64,000 nucleotides of DNA from Flavobacteriaceae bacterium EG-1 (GCF_009649685.1 NZ_WJPK01000001.1:872760-936759), one strand, 5' to 3'. Positions 51,982 to 61,427 are shown, counted from the stretch's first letter. Made by a program: numbers and translations. Notes: a model not told the origin generated them from the letters alone.

Positions 51982-53120
51982 GTACAAGTACCGAAAAGAA
52001 GATAAAGTTAGACACTATTGAAGAAGCCATTGCGGCAATTCGTAATGGTGAGGTTATAATAGTGGTAGATGATGAAAATAGAGAGAATGAAGGAGACTTT
52101 ATTGCTGCGGCAGAACTGGTAACACCGCAGATGATAAACTTTATGGCAACATGGGGTAAAGGACTTATTTGTGCGCCGCTTACAGAAGGAAGGTGTAAGG
52201 AACTAGGATTACCTATGATGGTAACTCACAATTCTGACCCTCTGGAGACTGCATTTACTGTTTCTGTCGATTTACGAGGACAAGGTGTTACAACAGGAAT
52301 TTCTGCATCAGATCGATCTAAAACAGTCTTAGCTTTAGTGAATGAAGAAACAAAACCACACGATTTAGCAAGACCAGGTCATATATTTCCATTAGTGGCA
52401 AAAGAAGGTGGTGTTTTAAGAAGAACTGGCCATACCGAAGCAGCCACTGATTTCGCTAGATTAGCAGGATTAAACCCTGCCGGTATCATTGTTGAAATTA
52501 TGAATGAAGATGGTAGCATGTCTAGATTACCAGAATTACTTGAAGTTGCTAAAAAGCATAAACTTAAAATTGTTTCAATTGAAGATCTTATTGCTTATCG
52601 AATGGAACATGATAGTCTGATCGAAAAAAAAGAAGATTTTGATATAAGTACTCGTTTTGGAGATTTTAGACTTCGTGCCTATAAACAAACTACTAATGAC
52701 CAAGTTCATATAGCGCTTACAAAAGGTAGTTGGAATAAAAATGAGGAGGTTTTAACACGGATAAATTCTACATTAATAAATAATGACATTTTAGGCACAC
52801 TTACCAATAACCCTGATAAGCAGCTTGAAGATATGTTCTCAACAATAAACAAAGCTAGTAAAGGTGCCTTTGTTTTTATAAATCAAGAACCAAAGTCGTT
52901 AAATCTTTTAAATAGATTGTCAGAATTAAAAGAGTTGCAAAAACAAGGTGATTTTAAAGCTCCTAAAATAGAAATGGATGCAAGAGATTTTGGAGTTGGC
53001 GCACAAATTCTACACGACCTAAATATTACTAAAATAAAATTATTAAGTAATTCTACTCAAATTAAAAGAGTTGGAATGGTAGGCTATGGTTTAGAAATTG
53101 TAGAATATATAACCTATTAA
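51978..53120 (+). CDS. ribB: DHBP synthase with degenerate GTP cyclohydrolase II domain (RibB/RibBA-like)
   Basis: A 380-residue riboflavin enzyme. Residues 1-205 are a complete 3,4-dihydroxy-2-butanone-4-phosphate synthase: DDENRENEGD (30-39), THNSDPLETAFTVSVD, GISASDR, RRTGHTEAATDFARLAGL. Residues 220-380 align with GTP cyclohydrolase II, but the zinc cysteines are gone (positions L266, N277, P279 where C-x10-C-x-C is expected) and the catalytic RGQEGRG-like segment is replaced (FINQEPKSLN). The second half should not hydrolyse GTP; it may be structural or regulatory. Overlaps the permease by 4 bases. Confidence 0.92.
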   Translation: MSTSTEKKIKLDTIEEAIAAIRNGEVIIVVDDENRENEGDFIAAAELVTPQMINFMATWGKGLICAPLTEGRCKELGLPMMVTHNSDPLETAFTVSVDLRGQGVTTGISASDRSKTVLALVNEETKPHDLARPGHIFPLVAKEGGVLRRTGHTEAATDFARLAGLNPAGIIVEIMNEDGSMSRLPELLEVAKKHKLKIVSIEDLIAYRMEHDSLIEKKEDFDISTRFGDFRLRAYKQTTNDQVHIALTKGSWNKNEEVLTRINSTLINNDILGTLTNNPDKQLEDMFSTINKASKGAFVFINQEPKSLNLLNRLSELKELQKQGDFKAPKIEMDARDFGVGAQILHDLNITKIKLLSNSTQIKRVGMVGYGLEIVEYITY

Positions 53121-53162
53121 TATATTTAAGTTTTTAAAATAAATAACAGTTTATTGCAACTA

Positions 53163-53193
53163 AAAAGCTCTAAAAATCAATTTTAGAGCTTTT
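53163..53193. terminator. Bidirectional terminator after ribBA
   Basis: AAAAGCTCTAAAA (53163-53175), loop ATCAA, TTTTAGAGCTTTT (53181-53193). A and T runs on both sides let it serve ribBA and the convergent DUF1080 gene. Confidence 0.93.
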
Positions 53194-53220
53194 CTGTTTT
53201 TATAAATATTTGTTATCCAC

Positions 53221-54009
53221 CTATAACTTTCTAAGCCATATATTTCTAAATTGAGTTTTATTACCATGGTCTTGTAAAGAAATTACATCATCACCATGAG
53301 CTTCAGGATAATGGTGTAATCCAATATAAAAAGTATTACCATTAATTGTCGTATTATTTTGGACCAAAACCCCATTATGTAAAACTGTAATTCTCGCTTT
53401 AGAATCTAAACGACCATCCGCTTTAAAACGTGGAGCGGTATAAATTACATCATAAGAATTCCATTCTAGTGGACTACGCATAGCATTTACCAATGGAGCA
53501 ACATCTTTATAAATAGAAGCTGCTTGGCCATTCCTATAGGTTCTGTTATTATAAGAATCTAATATTTGCAATTCATATCTATTTTGTAAAAACAAACCAC
53601 TGTTACCTCTTCCTTGGCTTACTCCTTCAACTTTATCTGGAGCACTAAATTCAATATGCAGTTGTATATCGCCAAACTTCATTTTTGTTTGTATTCCTCC
53701 AGTTCCTGGTTCAACTTCGAAATGTTTACCATCAATAATTTTCCAAGGAGCTGCTTTTGATGAATCTTTTTGACTCACCCATTGGTCTAAATTTGAACCA
53801 TCAAACAATATAATTGCATCTGAAGGAGCATCACCTAAGGTTTTAGCTGGAGTTACAACTGAAACTTCTGGTTCCCAAATTTCGGTCATTTCCGGTTTCA
53901 TAGGCATTGGAGACACTTCTGGTGGTGTACTAGAATATTTACTTTGAGCAACCACTCCGGAGGAAATTAATACGGTGAAAATACTAATACTTAATACTCT
54001 TAACTTCAT
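53221..54009 (-). CDS. Secreted DUF1080 protein (3-keto-disaccharide hydrolase-like)
   Basis: A 262-residue protein with a signal peptide (about 1-21, ending VVAQS). DUF1080 lectin-like fold: DAIILFDGSNLDQWVSQKDS, WKIIDGKHFEVEPGTGGIQTK, DIQLHIEFSAP, RGNSGLFLQNRYELQILDSY, and GLHHYPEAHGDDVISLQDHG with FRNIWLRKL at the end. The family includes 3-keto-glycoside hydrolases. Expected in the periplasm or exported. Starts 31 bases downstream of the DegT gene stop, so likely in one transcript. Confidence 0.88.
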   Translation of the reverse strand: MKLRVLSISIFTVLISSGVVAQSKYSSTPPEVSPMPMKPEMTEIWEPEVSVVTPAKTLGDAPSDAIILFDGSNLDQWVSQKDSSKAAPWKIIDGKHFEVEPGTGGIQTKMKFGDIQLHIEFSAPDKVEGVSQGRGNSGLFLQNRYELQILDSYNNRTYRNGQAASIYKDVAPLVNAMRSPLEWNSYDVIYTAPRFKADGRLDSKARITVLHNGVLVQNNTTINGNTFYIGLHHYPEAHGDDVISLQDHGNKTQFRNIWLRKL

Positions 54010-54040
54010 TTTTATATAGATTTAGCTGTGTTGATTTTAT

Positions 54041-55234
54041 TTATAATATATTTTTAATGCACTCAACCATTTTTTGAGCTCTTTCAAAAACTTGTTCTTC
54101 GGTCCATGATAATTTAATTAAACAAGAAATATTTCTAGAAACCCAATAATCAGATTTAGTGAAATCTGTTTTAGAAGAATCTTGAAGTCCATTTAACACT
54201 TCTTGAGGCAATTTACCCAAAGACTTTCTTTCTGTCAAATGTTCCCATTTTTTATAATAATGCCAATTATTATCATACCAATAGAAACATCCATCTACTC
54301 CACTTTCAACCAATGCTTTATGTGTTTGAACAGTCAATTTTTCAGTTGGCAGAAAGAAACTTAAAAAAGAATAATTTTCAATACCACCCTCAGGCACCTT
54401 TCTAAACTTTAGTTCAGCTATAGTATTTAGTGCATTTCTTAAAATATCATAATTTTTCTTTTGAATAGCCAAAAATTCATCTAGCCTATTTAATTGAGCA
54501 ATTCCAACAGCAGCATTCAATTCTGAAATTCTATAATTGTAACCCAGAAAAGGATGCGTTTCCGCCCCCCTATCATTCCCAATATGATCGTGACCATGAT
54601 CAGAATAGTAATCTGCATTTTTAATGTAAGCTGAATTATTGGTAAGAATAGCTCCACCTTCACCACATGTAATAGTTTTTACATAGTCGAATGATAACGC
54701 TCCTAAGTCTCCATATGTACCCAATGGTTTACCATCATAACTACCTCCAATTGCTTGGCATGCGTCTTCTAGAAGTATTAAATTGTGAACTTTGCAAATT
54801 GTTTTTAAAGCTTTTAAATCTGCCATTGAGCCACACATGTGAACCGGCATAATAGCCTTCGTTCTACTAGTGATAGCTTTTTCTACAGCTAAGGGATCTA
54901 AAGTAAGAGTTGCATCTACATCGGTCAATATGGGCACTGCTCCTAACGCTAAGACCGCCTCAAAACTGGCCACAAAGGTAAAGGTCGGAATTATAACCTC
55001 GTCACCTGCACCAACACCTGCACTAGCTAATGCAATTGTAATTGCAGCAGTACCACTACTTACCAAATGGGCGTGTTTACTATTAAATTTAGCTGCTAAT
55101 GCAATTTCGAATTCCTTAGCCTTGAAAATACCATTTCGCATTCCATCAAATCCATAGCGCATTAATACCCCTGTATCTAAAACATCATTAACTTGTTTTC
55201 TTTCGGCATCGCCAAATAGTTCGAATCCTGGCAT
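54041..55234 (-). CDS. DegT/DnrJ/EryC1/StrS family aminotransferase
   Basis: A 397-residue PLP enzyme that aminates keto sugars or related substrates. SSGTAAITIALASAGVGAGDEVIIP binds the cofactor phosphate (region about 59-83), ILLEDACQAIGGSYDGKPLG holds the PLP aspartate, and the Schiff-base lysine lies in LSFDYVKTITCGEGG. YNYRISELNAAVGIAQL is family-typical. Unusual in standing away from nucleotide-sugar genes; product may be a small amino sugar or cyclitol. Confidence 0.9.
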   Translation of the reverse strand: MPGFELFGDAERKQVNDVLDTGVLMRYGFDGMRNGIFKAKEFEIALAAKFNSKHAHLVSSGTAAITIALASAGVGAGDEVIIPTFTFVASFEAVLALGAVPILTDVDATLTLDPLAVEKAITSRTKAIMPVHMCGSMADLKALKTICKVHNLILLEDACQAIGGSYDGKPLGTYGDLGALSFDYVKTITCGEGGAILTNNSAYIKNADYYSDHGHDHIGNDRGAETHPFLGYNYRISELNAAVGIAQLNRLDEFLAIQKKNYDILRNALNTIAELKFRKVPEGGIENYSFLSFFLPTEKLTVQTHKALVESGVDGCFYWYDNNWHYYKKWEHLTERKSLGKLPQEVLNGLQDSSKTDFTKSDYWVSRNISCLIKLSWTEEQVFERAQKMVECIKNIL

Positions 55235-55270
55235 TTATTTAAAAATTATGATTAGTTGAATTTTGGGAAT

Positions 55271-55906
55271 TTACTCTATTTCAATGACACTTTCATGCAT
55301 ATCTTTTCTGACTTTTTTAAAGTTTGCAAAAATATCATCTTCTGCTCTATAACCGATTGGCATAACTAAAACAGAAGTGAGTCCTTTCTCATTCAGTTTT
55401 AATAATTCATCATATGATTGAGGTTGAAATCCCTCCATCGGGCACGAATCTATTTTTTCTACTGCACAAACTGTTAAGATATTACCCATAGCCAAATAAG
55501 CCTGGTTCGTACTCCAGCTTTTAATTTCCTCGGTATCTTTTTTTGAAAAACTTTCTAATAAATCATTTTTAAAAGGCTTTAACAAATCGTCACTAACTTG
55601 TCTTATTTTCTTTATTTGTTCAAAATGATTAGCAATATACGTAGCATCTATAGTACTGTTAATACAAAAAACCAAAACATGAGAAGCTTGCTGTACTTGA
55701 AGTTGGTTGTACGTAAAAGGCACCAACTTTTTCTGCAATTCATTATTACTAATAATTATTAAACTAATGGGCTGCAGTCCATAGGAGGTTGCCGTAAGAT
55801 TAAAAGCTTCTTTAATTTTATTAATTTTTTCAGTAGCTAGTATTTTTTTTGAATCGAATTTTTTTACGGCATAACGCCAATTCATATGTTCAATAATGTC
55901 TTTCAT
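55271..55906 (-). CDS. Nitroreductase family NAD(P)H-dependent oxidoreductase
   Basis: A 211-residue FMN enzyme of the NfsB type. MNWRYAVKKFDSKK is the family opening with the FMN-binding R-x-A/S-x-K-x-F pattern. TATSYGLQPISLIIISN, WSTNQAYLAMGNILTVCAVEKIDSCPMEGFQP (region about 134-164) and VLVMPIGYRAEDD follow the fold. Reduces nitroaromatics or quinones with NAD(P)H. Shares strand and close spacing with the DegT and TauE/SafE genes. Confidence 0.9.
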   Translation of the reverse strand: MKDIIEHMNWRYAVKKFDSKKILATEKINKIKEAFNLTATSYGLQPISLIIISNNELQKKLVPFTYNQLQVQQASHVLVFCINSTIDATYIANHFEQIKKIRQVSDDLLKPFKNDLLESFSKKDTEEIKSWSTNQAYLAMGNILTVCAVEKIDSCPMEGFQPQSYDELLKLNEKGLTSVLVMPIGYRAEDDIFANFKKVRKDMHESVIEIE

Positions 55907-55960
55907 ATTAATATTACAGTATACACAATTGTAAAAAATAGTTGTTTAACCCAAAAGATG

Positions 55961-56716
55961 TTAATTAAAAAACCACAACTTTATTGCCATGATTAATACC
56001 ATTATAATTAAAAAAGATTTAATAAAACCATCCCCTTGTTTCACAGAGAATCGACTTGCAACCCAAGCCCCAGATCCTGTACCAATAGCCAAAACTAAGC
56101 CAACCAACCATATTACTTTATCATTCAAAACAAAAACAACTAATGCGGCCAACGAATAGATAAGTACGACTACAACTTTAGTTGCATTGGCTTTTACCAA
56201 AGTAAGCTTATTTACATAATGCAAAAATAAGATAATTATAAATCCAAGTCCCGCATTAATAAAACCACCATAAATACCAAAGAAAAAGAAAGCAACTATA
56301 CCTATCCACAACTGTTTACCCCTAATTTTTTCAATTAACTCTTCGGCTTCTATTTTAGGTTTAAATATGATAATTAATACCACAACCATCATCACAATAG
56401 CCAAAATTCTATTAAAAGTTTCACCTTTTATGTCAACAGCAATATAAGCACCTAAAACTGCACCAAAAAAAGCAGAAATTCCCAAAAATATATCAAAAGG
56501 ATATGTTGAAACGCCTTTGCTTTTAAAGCCAGCTGTTCCCATTAAATTCTGAATCACTACACCTACTCTATTAGTACCATTTGCTACACTTGGTGGTAAA
56601 CCTAGAAAAATAAGTACAGGTAGTGTTAATAAAGACCCACCTCCAGCCACTGTATTAATAAAACCTACGATAAAACCCACTAAAATTAAGAGTGGATAAT
56701 GGTACCATTCTTCCAT
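55961..56716 (-). CDS. TauE/SafE family sulfite/organoanion exporter
   Basis: A 251-residue inner membrane protein with about eight spans. GFIVGFINTVAGGGSLLTLPVLIFLGLPPSVANGTNRV is the TauE/SafE signature (region about 15-52), and a second copy of the GGFINAGLGFIIILF motif begins the other half, reflecting the internal duplication of the family. Exports or takes up sulfite, sulfoacetate or related anions; substrate not readable. First gene of the minus-strand block. Confidence 0.92.
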   Translation of the reverse strand: MEEWYHYPLLILVGFIVGFINTVAGGGSLLTLPVLIFLGLPPSVANGTNRVGVVIQNLMGTAGFKSKGVSTYPFDIFLGISAFFGAVLGAYIAVDIKGETFNRILAIVMMVVVLIIIFKPKIEAEELIEKIRGKQLWIGIVAFFFFGIYGGFINAGLGFIIILFLHYVNKLTLVKANATKVVVVLIYSLAALVVFVLNDKVIWLVGLVLAIGTGSGAWVASRFSVKQGDGFIKSFLIIMVLIMAIKLWFFN

Positions 56717-56859
56717 ATTGTAAAAGTAAGCTCAAATTATTTTAATGCCTCAGATTTATTAACAAAAACCTATAAAGCAACAATTAATAAAATTTAAGAA
56801 TATTCTTACAAAAACTTCGTTATAAGATAAAATATGTACTAATTTTACCATACTATTGC

Positions 56860-57600
56860 ATGGCGACCAACCAAAAAATGCAAAACTATACTTGGCTAAA
56901 TTTAATAATTGTGCTTTTGGCAAACTTTAATTTATTAGCTCAAAGCACTGAAGAAAAAGAAAAGATTAGCGGTTTTATAGACTTTAATGGCTATTATGAT
57001 ACAAGAGAGTTTAGTGTGCTTACTTATAATATACTAGCCAATTTAAATAGGTTTCAATATTTCTCATTAACAAATTATAAAAGTGGAAAACACTCTTTTG
57101 ATTTTGAAACGAGTTATGCAGAACACAATTTAAGATATCAATTAAGTAAAAAATCTCCGTTAGACTTTACTTTGCAATATGTATTGAGAAGTGGCCCTGA
57201 TAATGATGACTATAGATTCGGTTTTAGGGCTCGATTACATTCAATAAAAAAAATAAGTTCTATTTTTAAAAAACTAAACATGCGTTATTCAATAAATCCC
57301 ATGTTTGTTCAATTAAGAAGGAATTCAAAAACTAAATACATGTCTATTATCGAGCATGTATATCATATAAAGATTTCCCCCAAAACATTTAATAACCGAC
57401 TTTATTTATCAGGATTCATTGATCAAAATTTTAGTTATTTAAAAAATGGTGGATTAGCATTTAAATATGTTTCTGAACATCAATTAGGCATTCGATTAAT
57501 AAATCAATTCTATGCCATTTTTGAGTTTAGAATCAATGATTTTCTCCCAGATGGTAACTATGGATTAGGATATGGTCTTGAATATAAAATCATTTTTTAA
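56860..57600 (+). CDS. Outer membrane beta-barrel-like protein
   Basis: A 246-residue protein with a signal peptide (the ATG at 56878 is an alternative start giving MQNYTWLNLIIVLLANFNLL). The mature part alternates polar and aromatic residues in strands (FDFNGYYDTREF-like, HSFDFETSYAEHNLRYQL, DYRFGFRARLHSI) and ends YGLGYGLEYKIIF with a terminal Phe, the usual outer-membrane barrel ending. Spaced 11 bases from the substrate-binding protein and followed by a kinase, so it is likely part of one sensing or uptake unit. Confidence 0.78.
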   Translation: MATNQKMQNYTWLNLIIVLLANFNLLAQSTEEKEKISGFIDFNGYYDTREFSVLTYNILANLNRFQYFSLTNYKSGKHSFDFETSYAEHNLRYQLSKKSPLDFTLQYVLRSGPDNDDYRFGFRARLHSIKKISSIFKKLNMRYSINPMFVQLRRNSKTKYMSIIEHVYHIKISPKTFNNRLYLSGFIDQNFSYLKNGGLAFKYVSEHQLGIRLINQFYAIFEFRINDFLPDGNYGLGYGLEYKIIF

Positions 57601-57611
57601 ATCTGGGGAAG

Positions 57612-58787
57612 ATGAATACTAATACCAAACAAAAACAAAGTAGAAAGCTTATTAACCTGAGTCTTAAATTAATTGGAATTCTCGTATTATTAATTGCCAC
57701 CTATAATTGCAACAGCACTAGTAATGAGGTAATTAATATTGGATATATTGGCCCATTATCGATAAGGGCAACAGATTTAGGAATTCCACCAGCAAAGGCC
57801 ATGAAACTGGCGCTTTCGCAATACAATAAAACTAAACTTGACCATCAACCCCAAATAAATTTATTTATTGAAGATGACGAGTGGACAATGGAAAAAGCAA
57901 TACCGGCCTACCGTAAATTAAAAAATGAACACGATATAAAGGTCTTATTTATAAGTAATACCGACGGTACTATGGCCGTACAAAACGAAATATTAAAAGA
58001 TGGAGTAATTGTAGTTAACCCTTTAAATAGCGATGATCTTCTTTCAACAACGAACGATAATACATTTAGAATAGCAAAAAAAACAGAAGAAGCGAATGGT
58101 ATTATTGCCATACGAATTATAGAGTTAGGTTTAAAAAAGGTACTCTTTTTACAGTACCCAAATGATTTTATGACTAGGGCAACAAACGCTGCAGTTGAAT
58201 TATTAAAAGATGCAAATGTTGAATACAAAGTAGTTACCGTTAATATTGGAGATATAGATTTCAAAGAAGAAATGGTAGAATATAAAAAGGAAGGGTACGA
58301 TGCATTTGTTTTTTTTGGATATAAAGAACTTGGTTATGCCATGAAACAAGCACGTGATGCAGGAATTACGGCTCAATTCTTTGGATCTACAGTTTTATTA
58401 GACCCAGAATTTTATGACAATTCAGAAGGTGCCATTGTAGGCACAGAATGCTGTTATTTTACACCGTTAGATGGCAATTTTGTTTTAGCTAACAAATTTA
58501 TCGAGCAATATGAAAACATGTTTAACGAAAAACCCACATCTGTTTGGCCCGCAATGCAAGCCTATGATGCCATGAATCTTGTATTAAATCAAATTCAAGA
58601 TTTAAAGGATATAAAAAATACATCCTTAACCTTTACAGATTGGTTACGCGACAAAATGAAAAAAGTAAGATACTATCAAGGGGTGTGTGGAAATTTATTA
58701 ATCTCGGAAAATGGATCTTCTAAAGGAATCTATTTTTCACTGTACCAATACGAGTCCAAAGGAAATTTGGTACAAGTTAGACGCTAA
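57612..58787 (+). CDS. Type I periplasmic substrate-binding protein (branched-chain amino acid/amide type)
   Basis: A 391-residue Leu/Ile/Val-binding-protein-like receptor, lipid-anchored (VLLIATYNC lipobox near residue 34). INIGYIGPLS starts the mature domain; NEILKDGVIVVNPLNSDDLL, VLFLQYPNDFMTRATNAAVELL, EEMVEYKKEGYDAFVFFGY and SVWPAMQAYDAMNLVLNQI follow the two-lobed fold. No transport ATPase or permease is adjacent; instead a histidine kinase follows after 13 bases, which suggests a ligand sensor rather than a transporter subunit. Confidence 0.88.
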   Translation: MNTNTKQKQSRKLINLSLKLIGILVLLIATYNCNSTSNEVINIGYIGPLSIRATDLGIPPAKAMKLALSQYNKTKLDHQPQINLFIEDDEWTMEKAIPAYRKLKNEHDIKVLFISNTDGTMAVQNEILKDGVIVVNPLNSDDLLSTTNDNTFRIAKKTEEANGIIAIRIIELGLKKVLFLQYPNDFMTRATNAAVELLKDANVEYKVVTVNIGDIDFKEEMVEYKKEGYDAFVFFGYKELGYAMKQARDAGITAQFFGSTVLLDPEFYDNSEGAIVGTECCYFTPLDGNFVLANKFIEQYENMFNEKPTSVWPAMQAYDAMNLVLNQIQDLKDIKNTSLTFTDWLRDKMKKVRYYQGVCGNLLISENGSSKGIYFSLYQYESKGNLVQVRR

Positions 58788-58800
58788 TGATAATTAGGAT

Positions 58801-60297
58801 TTGAACAATATAAAAAGTAAATTAATTTTAGCGTTCGGCACAACCATAACAGTACTACTTTTGGTAATGGTACTTAAGTCCTTATATTCAAAAAAATCTG
58901 AAAAAATACAGGAAATAATTGATGTTAGAATAGAGCCAGCTCTTGAAATTCTTCATGAATATCGCTCTTTTAACAATGAATTATATTTAATAGCAATCAA
59001 CAAAATTTCATCTGCGAAAAATGAGAAACTAACCAACCGTATGAAAGTAATAACAGAGGTTGAATTACCACATTTAAATAAAATGGCCTTTGATCTTATT
59101 GCTACATTTCCCCAAGAAAATCCGGAGTTTTATGCATTTAGTCAAATAATAGGTACTACCGATAATGCGATACATAATGTAGAGGATATGTTTATAATTC
59201 TTCAAACTAAAAACGATTATGAAAAAATTGAAAAATTAAATGTATCATCAACATTAAATGATAAAATAGCTTTACAATTTGCAGAAATTGACCATTTAGT
59301 AGCTGCATTACAATTACAATTTAATCAGGAAAACAAATCAAAAAGAACAGAATTAAATAGGCAACTAGCTAATCTTAATAAGATTATTATTATATCAAGT
59401 ACAATCGCCATATTGATAAGTTTATTTGTTGCATACAAAACTATTCAATCCATAGTTAAGCCAATAAAAATATTACAAGAAGGTGCTAAAAGAATCAGTG
59501 AAGGAGATTACAAGTATCGTGTAATGTTAAATGGTAAAGATGAGTTAAATGAACTAGGAGACAATTTTAACAGTATGGCCGATTCATTAAGTACTAGTTT
59601 TGAAAACATCAATAGTAAAAACAAAGAACTTGAGCAGTTTGTGTATATAGCCTCGCACGATTTACAAGAGCCCCTAAGAACTATTAGTAGTTTTTCTAAA
59701 TTACTAAAACAATATCACGGTAAATTAGATGATACAGGAAATCAAAGTTTACATTTTATTGCACAAGCTACCTCCAGAATGCAATATTTAGTAAAAGATT
59801 TAATGGACTATAGTCGATTAGGCAGCGATAAAAGTTTAGAGCAAATTGATTGTGAAGAATTGCTTATAGGAGTACAAAGTGATTTATCGGAACTAATAAA
59901 AGAGACTAATACTAAATTAATTATCAAAAATTTACCAAAAGTATCCGGTTATAAAACCTCTTTAGGATTATTATTTCAAAACCTTATTAATAATGCTATG
60001 AAATTTCAAAATGCTGGGGTTAAACCTATTGTTGAAGTTTTTACGGAAGAAGATCCTAATTTCTGGAAATTTGGTATAAAAGATAATGGAATTGGCATTG
60101 CACCTCAACATCAAGAAAAGATATTCTCCATTTTTAAGCGTTTACACACCAAAAAGGCATACGAAGGAACAGGTATTGGGCTTGCCCATTGTCAGAAAAT
60201 AGTAGAATTGCATGGTGGAACTATCCGTGTTGAATCTGAAATTGACCATGGTAGCACTTTTTATTTTACATTGGCTAAAAAACTTCTTGAGTCATAA
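58801..60297 (+). CDS. Membrane sensor histidine kinase with HAMP domain
   Basis: A 498-residue kinase. Span 1 at about 8-26, a helical external domain to about 193, span 2 at 195-213, HAMP to about 265, HisKA with H286 in VYIASHDLQEPLR, then HATPase_c with NLINNAMKFQ, DNGIGIAPQHQEKIF and GTGIGLAHCQKIVELHGG. Start is TTG at 58801: an in-frame TAG at 58795-58797 lies just upstream. Downstream of the binding protein and barrel genes. No response regulator lies in the window on either side. Confidence 0.9.
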   Translation: MNNIKSKLILAFGTTITVLLLVMVLKSLYSKKSEKIQEIIDVRIEPALEILHEYRSFNNELYLIAINKISSAKNEKLTNRMKVITEVELPHLNKMAFDLIATFPQENPEFYAFSQIIGTTDNAIHNVEDMFIILQTKNDYEKIEKLNVSSTLNDKIALQFAEIDHLVAALQLQFNQENKSKRTELNRQLANLNKIIIISSTIAILISLFVAYKTIQSIVKPIKILQEGAKRISEGDYKYRVMLNGKDELNELGDNFNSMADSLSTSFENINSKNKELEQFVYIASHDLQEPLRTISSFSKLLKQYHGKLDDTGNQSLHFIAQATSRMQYLVKDLMDYSRLGSDKSLEQIDCEELLIGVQSDLSELIKETNTKLIIKNLPKVSGYKTSLGLLFQNLINNAMKFQNAGVKPIVEVFTEEDPNFWKFGIKDNGIGIAPQHQEKIFSIFKRLHTKKAYEGTGIGLAHCQKIVELHGGTIRVESEIDHGSTFYFTLAKKLLES

Positions 60298-60420
60298 TAT
60301 GCCCTTAATTATTGGGTGTAACCGAGGATTCTAAACTTCAAAAATTAACTATTTTAAAAAAAATAGCACATTCTATAAAAATAAACTGAAACAACCTTTT
60401 ACCGAATTGAAAAAGGTTGC

Positions 60421-60428
60421 TATATTTG
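60421..60428 (+). promoter_or_regulatory. Promoter -7 box of tRNA-Ser
   Basis: TATATTTG, exact TAnnTTTG, 11 bases before the mature tRNA. TTTT (60397-60400) lies about 20 bases upstream at the -33 place. CAACCTTTT and AAAAGGTTG form an inverted repeat just upstream. Confidence 0.75.
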
Positions 60429-60439
60429 CAACCGCTAAA

Positions 60440-60524
60440 GGAGGAATGGCAGAGTGGTCGAATGCACCAGTCTTGAAAACTGGCGAGGGTCACACCTCCG
60501 GGGGTTCGAATCCCTCTTCCTCCG
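60440..60524 (+). tRNA. tRNA-Ser (anticodon TGA)
   Basis: An 85-base class II tRNA. Acceptor GGAGGAA pairs with TTCCTCC (60517-60523), discriminator G at 60524. Anticodon stem CCAGT/ACTGG with TGA at 60474-60476. A long variable arm (GCGAGGGTCACACCTC) marks serine identity. T loop is GGTTCGAATCC. CCA is not encoded. Reads UCA and other UCN codons by wobble. Confidence 0.97.
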
Positions 60525-60563
60525 CGATTAAGCGTAACTTCGTTACAGCTTGAAAGATAAAAG

Positions 60564-60594
60564 CCCCATCAAATTTATTTGAATGGGGTTTTTT
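60564..60594 (+). terminator. Terminator after tRNA-Ser
   Basis: CCCCAT and CAAA (60564-60573) pair with TTTG and ATGGGG with one bulged A, then TTTTTT at 60589-60594. The 540-base gap around the tRNA holds otherwise only its promoter and the hairpin at 60692. Confidence 0.9.
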
Positions 60595-60691
60595 AATACA
60601 AGATGTTAAACTTAAAAAGAATAGAAGTTACATAAACTAGACAGGACGATTACCGAAAACCGAAGGTAATCTCTCTTCTTTATCAGAAAGA

Positions 60692-60715
60692 AACCTATAA
60701 TGAAAGTTATAGGTT
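60692..60715. repeat. Hairpin repeat H, copy 1 (GAAA loop)
   Basis: AACCTATAAT-GAAA-GTTATAGGTT, 10-bp stem with a G-T pair, followed by ATTTTGTTT. The same hairpin, fully paired, occurs at 61920-61943. Terminator-like. Confidence 0.7.
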
Positions 60716-60851
60716 ATTTTGTTTAATAGAACTTCTTGATGATATCAAATAACTAATTGTAGAAACTAAACATTATCTAGTATTAACATTTTTTTATCTT
60801 GAATAGTTATGCTGATTTTAGGTTATTGCAATAATTTTGACCTCCAGAATT

Positions 60852-61244
60852 ATGAAAACAATAGTTAGATATCTTTTCGCCCTATGCATTTTGGTTGGTT
60901 TCAATCAATTACCTACTGATGCAAATAGCAATTTTCTTTCCAAATCGGATAGCCAAGAAAATTGGAATCATTCGGGTAAAAAAATAGGTAATATTAATTG
61001 GCTAGCTAACACCAAAGCACAGCTACCAAATGTTGCTGAAATATTTAATGTAGTTCCTTCCAAATTAGGGACAGAAGAGAAAAATCCAAACGATTTAAAC
61101 CTCCCACCCTATTTTTTAACCTACTATAAATCATTAGCAAAAGCCGCTTACTTATATAATAGCAGTTTTCACTCTTTTTTTAAAAAGCATCTCACTTATT
61201 CTTCCTGTAGATGGTATCTACTTTTTGAGGTATTTAGAATTTAG
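60852..61244 (+). CDS. Small putative exported protein, unknown
   Basis: A 130-residue open frame from the ATG at 60852 (MKTIVRYLFALCILVGFNQ, signal-peptide-like), preceded by a TAATTTTG promoter box at 60832-60839. The mature part is Asn/Lys/Ser/Tyr-rich and ends SSCRWYLLFEVFRI without a recognisable domain. The box and signal argue for a real gene; the odd ending and lack of family leave doubt. Confidence 0.5.
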   Translation: MKTIVRYLFALCILVGFNQLPTDANSNFLSKSDSQENWNHSGKKIGNINWLANTKAQLPNVAEIFNVVPSKLGTEEKNPNDLNLPPYFLTYYKSLAKAAYLYNSSFHSFFKKHLTYSSCRWYLLFEVFRI

Positions 61245-61427
61245 ACTTCCTTTTTTAAACAAATTGAAATAGCCTATCGGCGTTTACCTTTTTGAAGAAT
61301 ATAAAAAGGTACAACCAACTACAACAATCGTAATGTTGAGGTTATTAGACGCGAAAATATGTTGGTTGATTTCGATTTTGAAAAAGGTAAACTTCTAAAC
61401 ACAAAATATTATTTTAAAAAACAAATA

